Assembly (NCBI RefSeq): GCF_000731955.1 | Contig: NZ_JNCK01000001.1 | Location: forward strand, 1,488,001 to 1,552,000 | Direction: 5' to 3' | Origin: Halomonas zincidurans B6 | GTDB taxonomy: Bacteria > Pseudomonadota > Gammaproteobacteria > Pseudomonadales > Halomonadaceae | Length of the DNA stretch: 64,000 nucleotides | Shown here: piece after piece, positions 17,301 through 26,751 of the stretch | Layout of the letters: every line of letters starts with the position of its first letter | How positions within the stretch are numbered: the stretch's first letter is position 1 | Program-made: the position numbers and the translations under genes | Notes under the pieces: model-generated | The model's database searches: none | What the model saw: the letters and a program-made list of their open reading frames with translations, nothing else | Told to the model about the DNA's origin: nothing

Positions 17301-18350
17301 CAGTGGCAGGCCGAATTGGCAATCGAAGGCGTCGAGCAGCCGCTGGAGGTGACGCTGCCCGAATTCGGTCGCCTGCGGGTGGCGCCGGACCTGCAGATCT
17401 CGGCCTCGCCGGATCTCTTGCAGCTTCGCGGTCGCGTCGATATCCCCTGGGGACGCCTGGAAATCGGCCAGTTGCCGGCCTCGGCGGTATCGCCGAGCAG
17501 CGATGAGGTGATCATCACCCGGCGCGACGAGCAGCGCGCCCGGCGCGAGGCGGCCAAAGCCGCCGATCAGGCGGCCAAGGGCACCGACGAGGCGACCGCC
17601 CAGGCGCTGTCGGAGGCCGGCATGCGTCTTGACGTGCGCGTCGACCTGAGTATTGGCCCCGACGTACGCATCGCTGCCTATGGCCTCGCGGCCGAGTTGA
17701 CCGGCAACCTGCAAGTACGCCAGGGCAGCGGTCCGGTGCAGCTGTTCGGCGACGTCAACCTGATCAATGGCGAATACAGCGCGTTCGGTCAGGATCTGCT
17801 GATTCGCAAGGGACAGGTGCTGTTCAGCGGCCCGGCCTCGCAACCGCGCCTGCAGTTCGAGGCGATCCGCAACCCGCAAGCCACCGAGGATGGCGTGATT
17901 GCCGGGCTGCGCGTCAGCGGGCCGGCCGAACAGCCCAATCTTGAAGTGTTTTCCGAGCCGGCCATGGCCGAGAGCCGTGCGCTCTCCTACCTGCTGCGCG
18001 GTCGCGCCCCGGACGATGCCGGCGGTGACGGCGCTCTGACCTCGGCACTGATCGGATTGTCGCTGTCGCGCACCGGCAGCGCCGTGGGCCGCCTGGGCCA
18101 GGCGTTCGGCGTGGAGGATCTGAGCCTGGACACCGCCGGCAGCGGTGATAAGAGCCAGGTGGTGGTCAGCGGCCAGCTGTTCGAGAACCTCGAGGTCAGT
18201 TACGGCGTCGGGGTGTTCTCGCCGATCGCCGAGCTGACGCTGCGCTATAAGCTGATGCAGAATCTCTATCTGGAGGCGGTGACCGGGGCGACCCAGGCCG
18301 TGGACCTGATCTACAGTTTCAGCCTCGGGCGCAGCAGCGCTTCGCCTTGA
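14268..18350 (+). CDS. tamB: Translocation and assembly module inner-membrane protein TamB
   Basis: Very long AsmA-like protein (1360 residues) that spans the periplasm from an N-terminal inner-membrane helix to TamA. I choose the GTG at 14268, preceded by GAGGAGGA, which puts the start inside the end of tamA. The anchor is FRLMLWLPLWLLGLIVLLAGL. The rest is repetitive beta-taco sequence with alternating hydrophobics, ending in the conserved DUF490/TamB domain (VNLINGEYSAFGQDLLIRKG, ALSYLLRGRAPDD, FSPIAELTLRYKL). A charged Ala/Lys/Arg-rich stretch near residue 1085-1115 interrupts the beta repeats just before that domain. Confidence 0.95.
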   Translation: MAAAFRHRARILIIPFFRLMLWLPLWLLGLIVLLAGLGLSPWGTAWLAGQGQQRGLFEFERISGSPLDTFTLEGFAMQAGPARVRVGRLRLAWAEECLLDGRLCLDSLELENVDVRLKQSAPAPATEQAPGESGGLPSIAVPFPIELRALSVDDVTIRLADGTRLEWQRFTSGARITGNELTLLPTRLAQARLQLPQSPGQRLAAADAEATSDGPPISATAIDASIAITAVDSSTPVAGADGAGATKPGNSTLLETQPRRSLPEIELPLTVRAPRIVVSDFRLVGSSPRRIDHLALNLSGEGHEVRLQSLALATPDADVQLSASVALRDDYPLSASLEGVVHQPPLAGQRLNLEVSGSLADLTADIEASGPVSASLSANADVLAPTVPFELNVDAKQLAWPLAPAASVDVEAALAVSGVTLETGDTPLTSRVSPPEYRVDDLQLRAEGDLTGYRVALQGRVSGQALPDSVDIGLTGNGDLERFAWLPLSLSAAEGALISRGEVRWAPTLAVEASVNLENFALGAVTQAVDGTLNGDTRVRFTQQEQGWRLAVPELAVDGTLQGRPLSLQAKLNGNSDMRWQIDTLDLSQGRNRLTAQGTMADTLDLAGRLDAPALDSLLPALGGSLSGRFSLGGTLKTPQITAELQGSDLRYAANSIGSLSLEADVAGLDDPKLAIELALEEVMAGGQRLSQVDLAIDGRLSQHRLDLSMRAGENRPLSRASLRIDGGLNAERSGYRGRLSSLEIDSEQAELRLAEATPFAVDLAASRFTLQPFCLVRQQGGRLCATQTLQASPDQGRAVMAVQQLPMDLLGMVLPEQWNAAGQSDGQFEFTWSAGASRWQANAELRSQLDLKGLDAYGKPWSLPTTRLALNLDANPTQASVEARVSVDEAGTVQLQADIDDPTGKATLDGQLNVDGVALSPYQALVAGVDTLQGTLDGSVALAGALSNPELDGQLTLDGLRAQGGEVPVEIRDGRLAIALDGRQADIQGFVAAERGRLELSGDARWPEPGQWQAELAIEGVEQPLEVTLPEFGRLRVAPDLQISASPDLLQLRGRVDIPWGRLEIGQLPASAVSPSSDEVIITRRDEQRARREAAKAADQAAKGTDEATAQALSEAGMRLDVRVDLSIGPDVRIAAYGLAAELTGNLQVRQGSGPVQLFGDVNLINGEYSAFGQDLLIRKGQVLFSGPASQPRLQFEAIRNPQATEDGVIAGLRVSGPAEQPNLEVFSEPAMAESRALSYLLRGRAPDDAGGDGALTSALIGLSLSRTGSAVGRLGQAFGVEDLSLDTAGSGDKSQVVVSGQLFENLEVSYGVGVFSPIAELTLRYKLMQNLYLEAVTGATQAVDLIYSFSLGRSSASP

Positions 18351-18408
18351 GCCCGTTGCCGCACGACGGGAGCGGATCAATTTTCATCATTGCAGAGAGA
18401 CAGACGCC

Positions 18409-19044
18409 ATGTGGAGTCGAGACAAGCAGCGCATGCCTACGCCGGACCAGGCCCTGCCGGGGCGCGACCAGGCGATGGCGATCAGTGGCATTCACGCCGT
18501 CACGCAGCGCTCGATGCTACCGCCTTTCCCGGCGGGCTGCGAGGAGCTCGTGCTCGGCTTGGGCTGCTTCTGGGGTGCCGAGCAGTTGTTCTGGGAATTG
18601 CCCGGAGTCCACGTCACGGCGGTGGGTTATGCCGGCGGCTACACGCCCAACCCGAGCTACAAAGAGACCTGTACCGGCATGACCGGACATGCCGAAGTCG
18701 TCCGGGTGATCTTCGAGCCGACCGTGATCGGCCTGCCGGAATTGCTGCAGGTGTTCTGGGAGGCCCACGATCCCACCCAGGGGCTGCGCCAGGGCAACGA
18801 TATCGGCAGTCAGTACCGTTCGGCGATCTACACCACCGACGCCGATCAGCAGGCGCTCGCCGAGCACAGCCGGGCGCGTTACCAGCGGGCCCTGGACAGC
18901 GAAAACATGGGGCCGATCACCACCGAGATCGCGCCGCTCAAGGCGTTCTATTATGCCGAAGAGTATCACCAGCAGTACTTGATGAAGAATCCCGGCGGCT
19001 ATTGCGGCCTCAAGGGGACCGGGGTGAGTTGTCCGATCGGCTAG
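18409..19044 (+). CDS. msrA: Peptide-methionine (S)-S-oxide reductase MsrA
   Basis: Repairs methionine sulfoxide in proteins. 211 residues, with an N-terminal extension of about 45 residues before the core, as in the long E. coli-type MsrA. The catalytic LGCFWGAEQLFW motif, GYAGGYTPNPSY and the EAHDPTQG segment are present. The resolving cysteines lie in the C-terminal GYCGLKGTGVSCPIG. It starts 58 bp after tamB and may be read from the same transcript. The next gene is convergent. Confidence 0.95.
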   Translation: MWSRDKQRMPTPDQALPGRDQAMAISGIHAVTQRSMLPPFPAGCEELVLGLGCFWGAEQLFWELPGVHVTAVGYAGGYTPNPSYKETCTGMTGHAEVVRVIFEPTVIGLPELLQVFWEAHDPTQGLRQGNDIGSQYRSAIYTTDADQQALAEHSRARYQRALDSENMGPITTEIAPLKAFYYAEEYHQQYLMKNPGGYCGLKGTGVSCPIG

Positions 19045-19084
19045 GCAGGCAAGCTGCACCACGCCTGTGGGCAAATCGCCGTTG

Positions 19085-20107
19085 TCAGGAACGGCTGGTG
19101 GCGCTCCTGGCGGGGGTCGGAAGGCTCGCCCAATCCCTGAGCTGGCGACCCACGCGGTCGACCAGCCAGGGGTGCAGGCGACCGCCACGGGTTTCGATGA
19201 AGCCGGCATGGCCACCCTGGCGGGCCACCTCGATACGCACGGCATCGCTGGCCATCGGCAGCCGCGAGAACAGATCGCTCGGCATGAAGGGATCGTCGTC
19301 GGCGTGCAGGATCAGCATCGGCAGCTCGATGTCACCGAGCAATCGGCCGGCCGAGGCGCGATGATAGTAGTCGCTGGCCGAAGTGAAGCCATGCAGCGGG
19401 GCGGTCACCTCGTTGTCGTAGGCCCAGAAACTGTCGAGGCGTTCGAGCTGAGAGGCGGCGAGATTGATCGGTAGCGGACCGCTGGCCATCTTGGCGGCGA
19501 TCTTGGCCCTGAGCGTCTTGAGCAGGTGACGCTGATAGAAGCGCGCAAAGCCGCTGTTCAACGCGTCGGCGCTGGCGGCCAGATCGAGCGGCGCGCTGAT
19601 GACGATGGCGCCGGCCAGGTCGAGACCATCACCGCCTTGTTCGGCGACCAGCTTGGCCAGCATGTTGCCGCCCAGCGAAACGCCGGCGGCGACCTTGGTG
19701 GCGCGCGGATAACGCAGCGCCAACTGGCCGATCAGCCAGTAGGCATCGGCGGTATCGCCGGAATGATAGGCCCGCGGCAGGCGATTGGGCGCCTGACCGC
19801 AGCCGCGATAGTGCATGAGCAGCGCCCGCCATCCAAGGCGGCTGGCCATGCCCAGCAGATCGCGGGCGTAGGGCGAATCGAACGAACCCTCGAGGCCGTG
19901 AAACAGAACGAACAGCGGCGCGTCGTCGGCGAGCGGCGCGGGGCGAACCCACGCCAGTTCGACGAAATCGCCGTCGGGCAGATCGAGAATCTCGACGTCG
20001 CGTTCCAGCGCTGCCAGCGGCCGCAAGCGCGGCAGCAGCGTCTGGACGTGACGATTGCCCAGACCGCGCGCGGCGCAAAAGGTGGCTGGAACGATGCTGC
20101 GTGCCAT
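19085..20107 (-). CDS. YheT-family alpha/beta hydrolase
   Basis: 340-residue hydrolase of the UPF0017/YheT group; substrate unknown, esterase activity is the family expectation. The N-terminal GLGNRHVQTLLP is a family signature. The oxyanion region is LFVLFHGLEGS, the nucleophile elbow is AAGVSLGGNMLAKL (GxSxGG), and the acid and His are in LHADDDPFMP and GGHAGFIE. It ends 40 bp from convergent msrA and shares its strand with pepQ, 51 bp upstream, so the two may be cotranscribed. Confidence 0.9.
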   Translation of the reverse strand: MARSIVPATFCAARGLGNRHVQTLLPRLRPLAALERDVEILDLPDGDFVELAWVRPAPLADDAPLFVLFHGLEGSFDSPYARDLLGMASRLGWRALLMHYRGCGQAPNRLPRAYHSGDTADAYWLIGQLALRYPRATKVAAGVSLGGNMLAKLVAEQGGDGLDLAGAIVISAPLDLAASADALNSGFARFYQRHLLKTLRAKIAAKMASGPLPINLAASQLERLDSFWAYDNEVTAPLHGFTSASDYYHRASAGRLLGDIELPMLILHADDDPFMPSDLFSRLPMASDAVRIEVARQGGHAGFIETRGGRLHPWLVDRVGRQLRDWASLPTPARSATSRS

Positions 20108-20158
20108 GGTAACCGCTTCCCTATGATCGCTTCTCCAGCATATCCCGACTGCGGCTGC

Positions 20159-21481
20159 TTACAAGCTATCCGTGGCGTTGTCGCGCGTCAGATTGATCGG
20201 CCCACCATGGCCGATGGCGATGTCGTCCTCGATGCGAATGCCGCCATGCGGCGCCAGGCGCGTCACGCCGGGCCAATCGATGTGGCGTCCCGCCGGCTGA
20301 TCACGCAGCGGTTCGAGTAGCATGGGAATTATATACAATCCGGGTTCCATGGTGATTACCATGCCGGCTTCCAGGGGGCGGGTCAGGCGCAGCGCCGGAT
20401 CGCGTTCGGGCGCCGGCAGCGGCTCGCCGCGGGCATCGCGACGCCCGGCGACGTCATGCACCTGCAGGCCCAGCGAATGGCCCAGTCCGTGCGGACAGAA
20501 AGCCCGGGTGATCCCGCTTTCGACCGCCGCTTCGGGGGAGCATTCGATCAGCGCCTGCTCGCTGAGCAGGCGACCCAACTCGAGATGCATCTGCGCGTGC
20601 AGCGCGACGTAGTCCACCCCCGGGCGCAACTCGGCGATCAGCCGTTGCTGAAACCGCTCGACGCCTTCGATCAGCGCCGCGAACTGCGGGTCGGCGTCAC
20701 GGCCGGCCCAGGTACGGGTGATGTCCGAGGCATAGCCGGCGACGCGCCGCCCGGCATCGAGGAGCAGGCTGTGGCGACGCACGGCGGGCTGGATATCGTA
20801 ATGCTGGTAGTGCAGCACCCCGGCGTGTTCATTGAGACCGACGATGTTCTGATACGGTACCTGCGACTCGCGCTGACGGCTGGCCTTGAGATAGGCGAGC
20901 TGGATGTCGAGCTCGGCGGCACCGGCGTCGAAGGCCCCGCGGGCCGCTTCATGGCCGGCCAGCGCCAGCCGGTTGGCCTCGCGCAGACAGGCGATCTCGT
21001 AAGCGCTCTTGCGTACGCGCAATTCATCGAGGGCCTGGCAAAGCGCGAGCGGGTTGAGCGCGGCTCCCAGCCGCTCGGCGGTGCCGGCGTCGACGTCGCC
21101 GACAATCGCCAGCCGGCCCTGGGGGAACGGCGGCGGCGCGGTTTCGTCGCTGGCCTCGAGGGTGAAGCGCCGGGTCCAGGCGGCCTGGGGCAACGACGGC
21201 GTCAAGTGCCAGAAATCCACCGGGGCATGAAAGCGCAGCAATGGCCGTTGGCCCGGGCGGATCAGCAGCCAGCTGTGCTCGATGCCGGCGAGCGGTACCC
21301 AGTGCAGAAAGTGTGCGAAGGTCGCGAAACTGGCCTGCTGGTCGTCGCCGAAGAAGTGCCGGGGCGCGCCGCTGTAAAGCAATACGCCCTCGTAGCCGTG
21401 AGCCTCGAGCAGCCGGGCGTAGGCGTGTTCCAGGCCCTCGAGATGGGCAGCGTGCTGGTCGTCGAGACGCGTTTCGCTCAT
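20159..21481 (-). CDS. pepQ: Xaa-Pro dipeptidase PepQ
   Basis: Metallopeptidase that cleaves dipeptides with C-terminal proline. 440 residues from the ATG at 21481, which follows GCAGGAGA and overlaps the lysR stop by 4 bp (ATGA). All five metal ligands of the pita-bread fold are visible: LLLDAGRRVAGYASDITRTW (two Asp), CPHGLGHSLGLQVHD (His), ITMEPGLYI (Glu) and GGIRIEDDIAI (Glu). Coupling to a LysR regulator suggests the pair responds to one signal. A peptide ABC transporter operon lies just upstream on the same strand, consistent with peptide use. Confidence 0.94.
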   Translation of the reverse strand: MSETRLDDQHAAHLEGLEHAYARLLEAHGYEGVLLYSGAPRHFFGDDQQASFATFAHFLHWVPLAGIEHSWLLIRPGQRPLLRFHAPVDFWHLTPSLPQAAWTRRFTLEASDETAPPPFPQGRLAIVGDVDAGTAERLGAALNPLALCQALDELRVRKSAYEIACLREANRLALAGHEAARGAFDAGAAELDIQLAYLKASRQRESQVPYQNIVGLNEHAGVLHYQHYDIQPAVRRHSLLLDAGRRVAGYASDITRTWAGRDADPQFAALIEGVERFQQRLIAELRPGVDYVALHAQMHLELGRLLSEQALIECSPEAAVESGITRAFCPHGLGHSLGLQVHDVAGRRDARGEPLPAPERDPALRLTRPLEAGMVITMEPGLYIIPMLLEPLRDQPAGRHIDWPGVTRLAPHGGIRIEDDIAIGHGGPINLTRDNATDSL

Positions 21482-22389
21482 GACGGTGTCTCCTGCAATT
21501 GTTGCCATAGCTCATCGAGGCCGGGATGGCGGTGCGCTCGGCGTCGGTAGAGGCGCACCTCGAGCGGTACGTTCCAGCGCGCGGGCCCGGCGCGTACCAG
21601 CTCGCCTGAATCCAGTGCACGTTGGGCGACACGCTGGGGCAGCCAGCCGAGCCCGTAGCCTTGAATCACCAGTTCCTTGATGTTGGCGGTCTGCACGTTC
21701 TCGTTGAGCGTGCTCAGATAACACGGCTGGGTGAGGCGCATCAGGTGCGCCTCGATCACCTTCTGGATCAGCCCGCGCGGGTGATAGGCGATACACGGCA
21801 ACGGCTGGCGGCGCTGGCCGGGCAGGGCGAAGCGCGGCTGTCCGCTGTCGTCGGGGGCGCAAACCGGCACCAGTATCTCGGTGTCGATGGGCAGGTATTC
21901 GAAGCCGCTGGTGTCGACATCCAGCGATACCCTCTGGCGCGGCCAGTAGCATAGCGCGAGGTCGCATTCGTCGCGATCCAGGGCCTGGAAATAATCGGCG
22001 AGCAACCAGCTGGTGGCGCGCAGGTAGGGCTCGACACGCTGCTGCAGGCGGTGCTGGTCAAGCCAGCCCGGCAGAATATAGGACAGTGCGCTCTGGGGCG
22101 CGGCGATCACGATCCGCCGGGTCTGATTATCGGCGATCTGGCCGATACGCTCGCGTGTCAGCCGTACCCGCTCGGTGATCTGCTCGCACAGGCGCAGAAA
22201 CTCCTCGCCGGCCGGGGTCAGCGTCAGCGGCAAGGTCTGGCGATCGACGAGGGTGACGCCCATCTCTTCCTCGAGCAGCTTGATGCGTCGCGAAAAGGTC
22301 GGCTGGGTGACGTTCTGTGTTTCGGCGGCCCGCGAGAAATGACGCGTTCTGGCCAACGTGATGAAGTCTTCCAACCAGCGAATCTCCAT
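21478..22389 (-). CDS. LysR-family transcriptional regulator (HypT/YjiE-like)
   Basis: 303 residues with an N-terminal winged helix (EIRWLEDFITLARTRHFSRAA, VTQPTFSRRIKLLEEEMGV) and a C-terminal periplasmic-binding-type effector domain. The opening 'xxWLEDFxxL' pattern and the TLNENVQTANIKELVIQGYGLGWLP stretch resemble the HypT/YjiE group, whose E. coli member senses hypochlorite by methionine oxidation; I recall this similarity and could not test it. It shares a 4-bp overlap with pepQ and is probably its operon partner. The 144 bp upstream contain a strong hairpin belonging to the peptide transporter operon. Confidence 0.88.
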   Translation of the reverse strand: MEIRWLEDFITLARTRHFSRAAETQNVTQPTFSRRIKLLEEEMGVTLVDRQTLPLTLTPAGEEFLRLCEQITERVRLTRERIGQIADNQTRRIVIAAPQSALSYILPGWLDQHRLQQRVEPYLRATSWLLADYFQALDRDECDLALCYWPRQRVSLDVDTSGFEYLPIDTEILVPVCAPDDSGQPRFALPGQRRQPLPCIAYHPRGLIQKVIEAHLMRLTQPCYLSTLNENVQTANIKELVIQGYGLGWLPQRVAQRALDSGELVRAGPARWNVPLEVRLYRRRAHRHPGLDELWQQLQETPS

Positions 22390-22452
22390 CGATTACCTCG
22401 TTTGCTAACACGCGTGATGGGTCGCCAGGGTGAGCCGGCGGGCCTGCTAACG

Positions 22453-22482
22453 GCGCTGCCCCGGGCGAGCCGGGGCAGGCGC
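22453..22482 (-). terminator. Hairpin after peptide ABC transporter operon
   Basis: Stem CTGCCCCGG (22456-22464) with CCGGGGCAG (22470-22478), loop of 5, and extra outer GC pairs. It lies between the last ABC gene and the lysR promoter. No T tract follows on either strand, so it is either a weak terminator or an mRNA-stabilising end. Confidence 0.45.
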
Positions 22483-22533
22483 TGATTGTGCCATGTCGAC
22501 ACGCGTTGCCATAGCGAACGACTTAGGACTTCC

Positions 22534-23588
<1,055 letters not shown>

Positions 23589-23592
<4 letters not shown>

Positions 23593-24617
23593 GGGGCCTC
23601 CCGTTGTTCGTTGCACTCGGCCGGGCGTTGTTCGACCAGTTCACGCACCATGTGGCAGGCGACGTCGCAATTGCCCGAACGCACGAACGCGGGTATCACC
23701 TCGCGACAATCACGCCGGCGTTCGCCGTAGGCATCCACCGAGAAGCTGCAGCGTGGATGAAAGGCGCAGCCGGATGGCGTATTGGACAGGCTGGGCATCG
23801 CGCCGGGAATCTGGTTGAGGCGCTGGCCCGGGGTGGCCATCTGCGGCAGCGCATTGATCAGCCCCTGGGTGTAGGGATGCTGCGCGTCATTGATGATCTC
23901 GCGGGTCGGCCCCTGCTCGATCACCCGGCCGGCGTACATCACCAGCGTGCGCTGGGTGACCTGGCTGACCACCCCCAGGTCGTGGGTGATCAGGATCAGC
24001 GCCACGTTGTGCTTCTCGCACAACTCCAGCAACAGCTCCATGATTTCCGCCTGGATGGTCACGTCGAGCGCGGTGGTCGGCTCGTCGGCGACGATCACGT
24101 CGGGATCGAGCAGCAACGCGATGGCGATGATGATGCGCTGACGCATGCCGCCGGACAGCTCGTGCGGATACTGGTCCAGGCGCCGCTCGGGCGAGGGGAT
24201 GTAGACTTGGCGCAGCTTGTTGAGGGCGATCTCGCGGGCATCGCGACTGCGGATACGGCGGTGCGCCTTGAGACATTCGATCATCTGCTCGCCGATGGTC
24301 AACACCGGATTGAGCGTCATCATCGGATCCTGGAAGATCATCGATATCTGATTGCCGCGCACCTGCTGCAATTCGCGGGGCTTCATGGTGGTCAGTTCGC
24401 GGCCGTCGAAACGGATGCTGCCGCCGGCGATGTAGCCCGGTTTGGCGATCAGATTGAGAATGGTGAATGCGGCCACCGACTTGCCGGCGCCGGACTCGCC
24501 GACGATCCCCAGGCGCTCACCCCGGTCCAGCGTAAAACTGACGCCACGTAGCGCCTTGACTTCGCCCCGGCGCAGGGCGAAGCGCACATCGAGATTGGAA
24601 ACTTCGAGTAAAGCCAT
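23589..24617 (-). CDS. dppD: Peptide ABC transporter ATP-binding protein (DppD/OppD type)
   Basis: Second ATPase subunit, 342 residues. Walker A is GESGAGKSV, with Val in place of the final Thr, as in many OppD proteins; the signature is LSGGMRQRIIIAIAL and Walker B is DVIVADEPTTALD. It ends in the peptide-family tail PSGCAFHPRCSFSVD plus a long C terminus with further Cys. It starts 4 bp after the second permease gene and overlaps the next ATPase by 4 bp. Confidence 0.93.
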
Positions 24618-24621
24618 GCGG

Positions 24622-25578
24622 TCAGCCCTTGTAGAGTCGCGGATTCATGACGTCGCGCAGCCAGTCGCCGAGCAGGTTGATCACCAGCACCAGCACCACC
24701 AGCACGGCACCTGGAATCAGCGTGATCCACCAGGAACCCGACTGCAGATAGTCGAAACCGGACTTGATCAGTGAGCCCAGCGACGGCTGGGTCTCGGGCA
24801 TGCCCAGGCCGAGGAACGACAGCGCCGCCTCCGAGATGATGGCGTTGGCGATCTGCACGGTGGAGATGACGAAGATCGGCGACAGGGTGTTGGGCAGGAT
24901 GTGCCGGAACATGATGCGCTTGGCGCGAAAACCCATCACCCGCGCGGCATCGACGTACTCCTTGCTGCGCTCGGCGAGCACCGAGGCGCGTACCGTGCGC
25001 GCGTATTGCGGCCATTCGGCGAGACCGATGATCAGCACCAGGATGAACACCGCGTATTCGCTGTAGGTGGCGCCGCCGAAGCTGGCCTTGATCACCGCGC
25101 CGACGATGATCGCCACCATCAGCGTGGAAAACGACAGCTGGATATCGGCCATGCGCATCAGAAAGGCGTCGACGCGCCCACCCAGGTAGCCCGCGAGCAG
25201 GCCGAAGGTCACCCCCAGCAGGGCCTGCAGAATCACCGCGCCGAAGCCGATGATCAGCGAAACGCGGGCCCCGTAGAGGATCGTCGACAGCAAGTCGCGA
25301 CCCTGAGCATCGGTACCCAGCAGATATTGCGGATCGCTGCCATCGATCCAGAACGGTGGCAGTTCCGAGGCGAGGATATCGATCTGGGCCAGATCGTAGG
25401 GATTCATTGGCGACAGCCAGGGCGCCAGGATCGCCGCGGCCACCAGCGCGACGAAGACGGCGAAGCAGAGCTGGGCAATCCAGTCGCGCTTGAAGCTATA
25501 CAGCACGTAGGAGCTGCGAAAGCGCGCCCAGCGCGAGGAAGGAGCGGAGGTGGAGGATGAAGTCGGGGCGGTAGTCAT
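24622..25578 (-). CDS. dppC: Peptide ABC transporter permease (DppC type)
   Basis: Inner-membrane permease of 318 residues starting at the ATG at 25578; the frame stays open far upstream over the other permease gene, but MTTAPTSSSTSAP fits a DppC N terminus and overlaps the dppB stop by 4 bp. About six transmembrane segments. The EAA loop that contacts the ATPases is ARVMGFRAKRIMFRHILPN. The large periplasmic loop typical of DppC begins after LAPWLSPMNPYD. Confidence 0.93.
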   Translation of the reverse strand: MTTAPTSSSTSAPSSRWARFRSSYVLYSFKRDWIAQLCFAVFVALVAAAILAPWLSPMNPYDLAQIDILASELPPFWIDGSDPQYLLGTDAQGRDLLSTILYGARVSLIIGFGAVILQALLGVTFGLLAGYLGGRVDAFLMRMADIQLSFSTLMVAIIVGAVIKASFGGATYSEYAVFILVLIIGLAEWPQYARTVRASVLAERSKEYVDAARVMGFRAKRIMFRHILPNTLSPIFVISTVQIANAIISEAALSFLGLGMPETQPSLGSLIKSGFDYLQSGSWWITLIPGAVLVVLVLVINLLGDWLRDVMNPRLYKG

Positions 25579-26621
25579 GCGGGCTTCCCTGTGAGTTTCA
25601 CGGTGGGATTGACCAGACCGTAGATCAGATCGACCAACGTATTGGTGATCACGAAGATCAGGCCGACGATCATCAGATAGGTGACGATGAGCGGAATGTC
25701 GGAGCGCTCGATGGCATCGAGGAACATCAGCCCCACGCCGGGCCACTGGAAGACCGTTTCGGTGAGGATGGTGTAGGCGACCAGGGTGCCGATCTGCACG
25801 CCGCCCACGGTAATCACCGGCAGCATGGTGTTCTTCAACGCATGCAGGAAATAGATGCGGCGCATGCTGATGCCCTTGGCCTTGGCAAACTTGACGTACT
25901 CGGACTGCAGCACCTCGAGCATTTCGGCGCGAATCAGCCGAATGAACAGCGGCAGCATGATCGAGGCCAGCGATATCGCCGGCAGCACCAGATAGGTGAG
26001 GCCTTCCAGCGAGGCGAAGTTGGTACTCCAGGTTCCGAATACCGGGACCACGTCGCCGCGCCCGTAGGCGGGCATGCCGCCGTCGGTGGACAGCAGTCCG
26101 TTGAGCCAGCTGCCCCACCCGGTATCGGCGGGAAAGGGCGTGATCTGTACGCCGATGGCATATATCTGGATCAGCACGATCGCGGTGAGGAACACCGGTA
26201 TCGAAATACCCACGATCGACACGCCCATGAACAGCCGCGACAGCGGCGAGCGTGGCTTGATGGCGCTGTAGACGCCGATCGGCACCGACAGCAGGATGAT
26301 CAGCAGCGTCGTTGCGAACACCAGCTCCAGCGTCGCCGGCAGGTAACGCAGGACGACGTCGATGGTCGGCTCGCCATAAAAATAGGAATAGCCGAAATCG
26401 AAATGCATGGCATTCTTGGCGAAGCGCAGATACTGCACCATGAACGGGTCATTGAGGCCCAATTCTTCACGCAATATGGCGCGCTCGCTCTCGGGAACCG
26501 ACTGACCGACCATTTGCTGGATGGGGTCGCCGAGGTTGTCCTGGATGGCGAAGCTGATCACGCTGATGATGAACATCACCAGGAAGGCGTGAAACAGGCG
26601 CTTGATCAGAAAGGCAATCAT
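25575..26621 (-). CDS. dppB: Peptide ABC transporter permease (DppB type)
   Basis: Inner-membrane permease of 348 residues. The N terminus MIAFLIKRLFHAFLVMFIISVISF is the standard DppB opening. The EAA loop reads AKAKGISMRRIYFLHALKN. A somewhat longer periplasmic loop between helices 3 and 4 (ITPFPADTGWGSWLNG) resembles oligopeptide/nickel-type relatives. The ribosome-binding site is weak. It lies 130 bp after the binding-protein gene, a gap that contains GC-rich partial repeats, so expression may step down after the abundant binding protein. Confidence 0.92.
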   Translation of the reverse strand: MIAFLIKRLFHAFLVMFIISVISFAIQDNLGDPIQQMVGQSVPESERAILREELGLNDPFMVQYLRFAKNAMHFDFGYSYFYGEPTIDVVLRYLPATLELVFATTLLIILLSVPIGVYSAIKPRSPLSRLFMGVSIVGISIPVFLTAIVLIQIYAIGVQITPFPADTGWGSWLNGLLSTDGGMPAYGRGDVVPVFGTWSTNFASLEGLTYLVLPAISLASIMLPLFIRLIRAEMLEVLQSEYVKFAKAKGISMRRIYFLHALKNTMLPVITVGGVQIGTLVAYTILTETVFQWPGVGLMFLDAIERSDIPLIVTYLMIVGLIFVITNTLVDLIYGLVNPTVKLTGKPA

Positions 26622-26751
26622 GGATTGCGGGCCCTGTTGGCAGACGAAAGGCACCTGGGCGACTGTCGGCCGCCAGGGCGCTTCCTTGACGTGAGTTTCG
26701 ACGACTGGCCACCCACCGGCTGGATGCCGGCGAGTGGCGGATGGGTAGCGC

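Noticed and set aside
17043..18380. Long minus-strand frames opposite tamB, and similar ones opposite the RND pump (34884-36467) and gor (29294-30874)
   Set aside because: All lie wholly opposite well-recognised genes, lack ribosome-binding sites and recognisable domains.
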